From Pseudomonadota bacterium (lineage in GTDB: Bacteria > Pseudomonadota > Alphaproteobacteria > Acetobacterales > Acetobacteraceae), in assembly GCA_021826565.1 (NCBI GenBank), contig JAKAZJ010000067.1:1-7950 (forward strand): DNA of 7,950 bases. Reading direction: 5' to 3'. Below the pieces are notes generated by a model. The model searched no databases. It saw only the letters and a list, made by a program, of their open reading frames with translations, and was not told the origin of the DNA. Position 1 is the first letter of the stretch; the number at the start of each line of letters is the position of its first letter. The translations under genes and the position numbers were made by a program. Shown here piece after piece: positions 5,356 to 7,950 of this stretch.

Positions 5356-6677
5356 TCCGCGTCCGCTTCGCCCCCAGCCCCACCGGCTATCTGCATGTCG
5401 GCAACGCGCGCATCGCGCTGGCGAATGTCCTGTTCGCCCGCCACCACGGCGGCCATGTCCTGCTGCGGCTGGACGATACCGACGCGGCGCGCTCCCGCCC
5501 CGAGTTCGCCGCCGCGATCCCGCAGGACCTGGCGTGGCTCGGGATCGGCTGGGACGCAACCTTCCGCCAGTCCGACCGTTTAGCGGCGTACGCAGCCGCC
5601 GCGGACCGGCTGCGCGCGGCCGGGCGGCTGTATCCGTGCTTCGAGTCCGAAGAAGAACTCGCCGCCAAGCGCGAAGCCCGCCTGCGCCGGCGTCTGCCGC
5701 CCGTCTATGACCGCGCCATGCTGCGCCTGACCCCGGAACAGCGGGCCGCCGCCGAGGCCAACGGCAAGCGCCCGCACTGGCGTTTCCGTCTGTCCGATGG
5801 TGAAACCAACTGGCGCGACCTGGTGCTGGGACAGCGCGCGGTGAAACTTCCCACCGTGTCCGATCCGGTCCTGGTCCGCGCCGACGGTACGCCGCTTTAT
5901 ACGTTCACCTCGGTGGTGGACGATCTGGCGGAAGGCATCTCCCACGTGATCCGGGGCGAGGATCACGTCACCAACACCGCGATCCAGCGCGATCTGATGG
6001 CGGCACTCGGCGCCAATCCGGGGGCGATCGCGTTCGCACATCTGCCGCTGTTGACGGACGCCGATGGGGGAAAACTGTCGAAGCGCCTCGGCGGCCTGAC
6101 CTTGCGCGCATTGCGGGCGGACGGGATCGAGGCCGGGGCGGTCACCGGCTATCTGGCCCGCCTCGGCACCTCCGCCGATCCGGAACCGGCGTCGCTGGAG
6201 ACGCTGGCGGCGACCTTCGATCTGGGATCGTTCTCCCGCTCCGCCGCGCGTTTCGACGGCCGCCAACTGCTGGCGCTGAACCGGCGTGTGCTGCACGCGA
6301 CGCCCTTCGCCGCCGTGTCCGCCCGCTTGCCCGCCGGCGCAACCGAGGCGTTCTGGAACGCCGTGCGCGGCAATCTGGACCTGTTGACCGAAGCCCGCGG
6401 CTGGTGGGATGTGGTTGCCGGAGATATCATCCCGCCGCCTTCGGAAGCCGATCCGGCATTCTTCGCCGCCGCCCGCGCCACCCTGCCGCCCGAACCCTGG
6501 GATGAGGCCACCTGGTCGGCCTGGACCGCGGCGCTGGCTGCGGCCTCGGGGCGCAAGGGGCGCGCGCTGTTCCACCCGCTACGCCTGGCGCTGACGGGCG
6601 AGGAACAGGGGCCGGAGCTGCGCGCGCTGCTCCCGCTCATGGGGCGCGCGCGCGTGGCACGGCGGCTGGGGGCGTAA
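5352..6677 (+). CDS. gltX: Glutamyl-tRNA synthetase
   Basis: This 441-residue class I aminoacyl-tRNA synthetase attaches glutamate to tRNA in the cytoplasm. The N-terminus reads RVRFAPSPTGYLHVGNAR, where HVGN (15-18) is the HIGH signature. LRLDDTDAARS, the conserved RGEDHVTNTAIQ and the KLSKR loop (241-245) follow in the expected order. The region after YPCF (about residues 95-98) lacks the cysteine set that binds zinc in E. coli-type enzymes, so this is a Zn-free type of the kind I recall from alphaproteobacteria. The C-terminal anticodon-binding part is somewhat short (family usually about 470 residues). Many alphaproteobacteria carry two GltX proteins, one of which may mischarge tRNA-Gln for GatCAB; the window cannot show which this is. 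GGAAG at 5340-5344, seven bases before the ATG, lies inside the upstream gene and provides the ribosome-binding site. Confidence 0.95.
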   Translation: MIRVRFAPSPTGYLHVGNARIALANVLFARHHGGHVLLRLDDTDAARSRPEFAAAIPQDLAWLGIGWDATFRQSDRLAAYAAAADRLRAAGRLYPCFESEEELAAKREARLRRRLPPVYDRAMLRLTPEQRAAAEANGKRPHWRFRLSDGETNWRDLVLGQRAVKLPTVSDPVLVRADGTPLYTFTSVVDDLAEGISHVIRGEDHVTNTAIQRDLMAALGANPGAIAFAHLPLLTDADGGKLSKRLGGLTLRALRADGIEAGAVTGYLARLGTSADPEPASLETLAATFDLGSFSRSAARFDGRQLLALNRRVLHATPFAAVSARLPAGATEAFWNAVRGNLDLLTEARGWWDVVAGDIIPPPSEADPAFFAAARATLPPEPWDEATWSAWTAALAAASGRKGRALFHPLRLALTGEEQGPELRALLPLMGRARVARRLGA

Positions 6678-6696
6678 GCCGGCCTCCGACCGGCTT
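6676..6696 (+). terminator. Hairpin after gltX
   Basis: A perfect 7-bp stem (AAGCCGG with CCGGCTT) encloses a seven-base loop and starts within the TAA stop at 6675-6677. Only TT follows in the stem's 3' arm and there is no longer T-run, so terminator strength is uncertain. The 3' arm overlaps TTGGCA (6695-6700), a possible -35 box for the next gene. Confidence 0.45.
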
Positions 6697-6740
6697 GGCA
6701 CGCGCCGCGCCGCGCCCCACACTGGAATCCGCCAGCTATC

Positions 6741-6745
6741 GGAGA
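6741..6745 (+). promoter_or_regulatory. Shine-Dalgarno that sets the nudC GTG start
   Basis: GGAGA is followed by six bases and then GTG at 6752-6754, in frame with the Nudix protein. This decides in favour of the GTG over an upstream in-frame TTG at 6695, which lies within the post-gltX hairpin. Confidence 0.7.
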
Positions 6746-6751
6746 CGCCCC

Positions 6752-7675
6752 GTGCCGCCGATCTTCCCGACCCGGCCGAATGTCTATGCCGCTTCCCCGC
6801 TCGACCGTGCCGCCGCGCGACGGACCGACGCCGCCTGGATCGCAGCCCGGCTCGATGACCCGGGATCGCTGGTGGTGCCCACCTGGCGCAATCGCAACCT
6901 GGTCGTGGGGATGGAGGAAGGCGCGCCGAGCGCCGTCTATCTTCGCGCGCCCGAAGCGGCCCCGCTGCGCGACGCCGACCGATCCTGGGTGTTCCTCGGG
7001 TTGCTCGATCAGGCCGCGGTGTTCGCGCTGGATCTCAGCGATGCCGAAGATCCGGCCGTGCTTTTTGACACGCGCGGCGGCAGCTTTGTCGATCTGCGTT
7101 CGGTCGGCTGGGGGGCGCCGCGGCCGGAAGCGGCGGTGCTCGCCCATGCGCGCGGCCTGTTGCACTGGCGCGCGCGGCATCGCTTCTGCGGCGTCTGCGG
7201 CGCGCCCTGCGAACCGAAAAGCGCCGGCCACGTGATGGCGTGCACCGGTTGCAAGGCAGACCATTTCCCCCGCACCGATCCCGCCGTGATCATGCTGGTC
7301 ACGCGCGGCGATCGCGCATTGCTGGGTCATTCGCAGCGTTTCCCGCGTGCCAACATGTATTCCACCCTGGCCGGTTTTGTGGAACCGGGGGAAAGCGTGG
7401 AGGAAGCGGTGCGCCGCGAAGTGGCCGAGGAGGCGGGAATCACGGTCGGCGACGTATGGTATCATTCCAGCCAGCCCTGGCCGTTCCCCGGCAACATCAT
7501 GCTGGGCTGCTACGCCGAGGGCCTATCGGAAGACATCACGATCGAGACCGAGGAACTGGTGGACGTGCGCTGGTTCTCGCGCGCCGAGATCGCCGATCCC
7601 GCCTCCCATGGCTTCATGCTGCCGCGTGGGGATTCGATCGCGCGGCGATTGGTCGAGGACTGGCTGGCGGCGTGA
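6752..7675 (+). CDS. nudC: NAD(+) diphosphatase / NAD-cap RNA hydrolase, NudC family
   Basis: This 307-residue Nudix enzyme hydrolyses NAD(H) to NMN(H) and AMP; in E. coli, NudC also removes NAD caps from RNA. The N-terminal half (1-135) is the divergent NudC N-domain. A zinc ribbon follows with C146, C149, C164 and C167 and the usual continuation into FPRTDPAVIML. An extra cysteine, C153, sits inside the ribbon. The Nudix box at 208-230 is complete: G-x5-E, then REVAEEAGI. The subfamily signature SQPWPFP (240-246), which distinguishes NADH diphosphatases from other Nudix proteins, is intact, though the next residues read GNIM where SLM is common. I chose the GTG start because GGAGA precedes it by six bases. 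A weak promoter (TTGGCA 6695-6700, 17-base spacer, CACACT 6718-6723) would give a short leader carrying that site. Its 3' end overlaps the convergent gene by 62 bases. Confidence 0.94.
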   Translation: MPPIFPTRPNVYAASPLDRAAARRTDAAWIAARLDDPGSLVVPTWRNRNLVVGMEEGAPSAVYLRAPEAAPLRDADRSWVFLGLLDQAAVFALDLSDAEDPAVLFDTRGGSFVDLRSVGWGAPRPEAAVLAHARGLLHWRARHRFCGVCGAPCEPKSAGHVMACTGCKADHFPRTDPAVIMLVTRGDRALLGHSQRFPRANMYSTLAGFVEPGESVEEAVRREVAEEAGITVGDVWYHSSQPWPFPGNIMLGCYAEGLSEDITIETEELVDVRWFSRAEIADPASHGFMLPRGDSIARRLVEDWLAA

Positions 7676-7950
7676 CTGACAGCGCCAGGATGCGCGCGCG
7701 GGACTCGCAAAACGCCGCCAGCGGATCGGCGCCGATGATCTCCAGCACCACCGCCCCGTCGTAGCGCAGCCGCCGCGCCGTGCGCAGGATCGCGGGGAAA
7801 TCGATCGCGCCGCTGCCGATCGGGTCGTGCCGCCAGGCCCCGCGCGGCGCATCCGACAAATGCAGCACGCGGATCCGGTCCCCTAGCGTTTCCATCCCGG
7901 CCACCGGGTCCTCGCCGATCGCGGCGGCGTTGGCAACGTCGTAAAGCACG
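7614..7950 (-). CDS. Sugar phosphate isomerase/epimerase-like protein, C-terminal part (5' end beyond window)
   Basis: The frame is open from the right edge to a stop at 7616-7614 and gives the last 112 or so residues of a TIM-barrel protein of the xylose-isomerase-like (AP endonuclease family 2) type. It shows the family's late-barrel order: YDVANAAAIGEDP (strand with metal-site region), RIRVLHLSDAPRG (HxxD), IGSGAIDFPAIL, then YDGAVVLEIIGADP with a Glu expected to bind metal. The true start is outside the window; a GTG at 7949-7947 is internal to the domain. Family members isomerise or epimerise sugars or inosose-type substrates, and nothing here fixes the substrate. After the barrel's usual end (SRARILAL), about 20 low-complexity residues are encoded antisense to the nudC 3' end, giving a tail-to-tail overlap. 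Confidence 0.82.
   Translation of the reverse strand, partial: VLYDVANAAAIGEDPVAGMETLGDRIRVLHLSDAPRGAWRHDPIGSGAIDFPAILRTARRLRYDGAVVLEIIGADPLAAFCESRARILALSVTPPASPRPIAARSNPHAAA

Noticed and set aside
4180..5559. A 459-codon minus-strand frame spanning the flavoprotein end, the small gene and the gltX start
   Set aside because: It crosses three plus-strand genes and two hairpins, has a composition typical of antisense GC artefacts, and shows no domain.
6695..6715. A possible sigma-54 -24 element (TTGGCACG)
   Set aside because: The required GC-containing -12 element (TTGC) at the right spacing is absent; only CGCG repeats follow.
6149..7465. A 438-codon minus-strand frame across gltX and nudC
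   Set aside because: It is antisense to two strongly supported enzymes and has no motif of its own.

Overview
This is a very GC-rich window (roughly 70% G+C by eye) with the gene density, codon bias and protein families of an alphaproteobacterium. The Fe-S flavoprotein, the Zn-less HVGN-type glutamyl-tRNA synthetase and the overall style suggest Acetobacteraceae or a Rhodospirillales relative. That placement is inference from recalled family resemblance, not a search. I see no mobile element, CRISPR array, tRNA or rRNA.

Layout. Bases 1-557 carry the 5' part of a minus-strand gene of unknown function, cut by the window edge. A 245-base divergent intergenic region (558-802) follows. Then comes a small exported protein (803-1333), apparently translated from a leaderless mRNA, and a hairpin after its stop. 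The centrepiece is a 1158-codon flavoprotein/Fe-S gene (1438-4914). It fuses an uncharacterised N-terminal helical domain, a GltD/NfnB-like module (two predicted [4Fe-4S] clusters, FAD and NADPH Rossmann folds) and an NfnA/PyrK-like module (FAD/NAD fold plus a C-terminal [2Fe-2S] motif). A strong hairpin starts at its stop codon. Next is a likely two-gene operon: a 122-aa acidic-tailed protein (4987-5355) overlapping by ATGA a glutamyl-tRNA synthetase gene (5352-6677), which ends in another hairpin. A NudC-type Nudix hydrolase (6752-7675) follows, with a clear Shine-Dalgarno and a GTG start. Its 3' end overlaps, tail to tail, a minus-strand sugar-phosphate isomerase/epimerase-like gene that runs off the right edge.

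How the genes relate. Most are single housekeeping or redox units rather than one pathway. NudC acts on NAD(H) and NAD-capped RNA, the large flavoprotein probably moves electrons between NAD(P)H pools and an Fe-S partner, and the synthetase makes Glu-tRNA. A shared theme of pyridine nucleotides is suggestive but unproven. The item most worth attention is the single-chain Nfn-like fusion: it resembles both subunits of an electron-bifurcating ferredoxin:NADP+ transhydrogenase in one polypeptide, with a large N-terminal domain and altered cofactor motifs.
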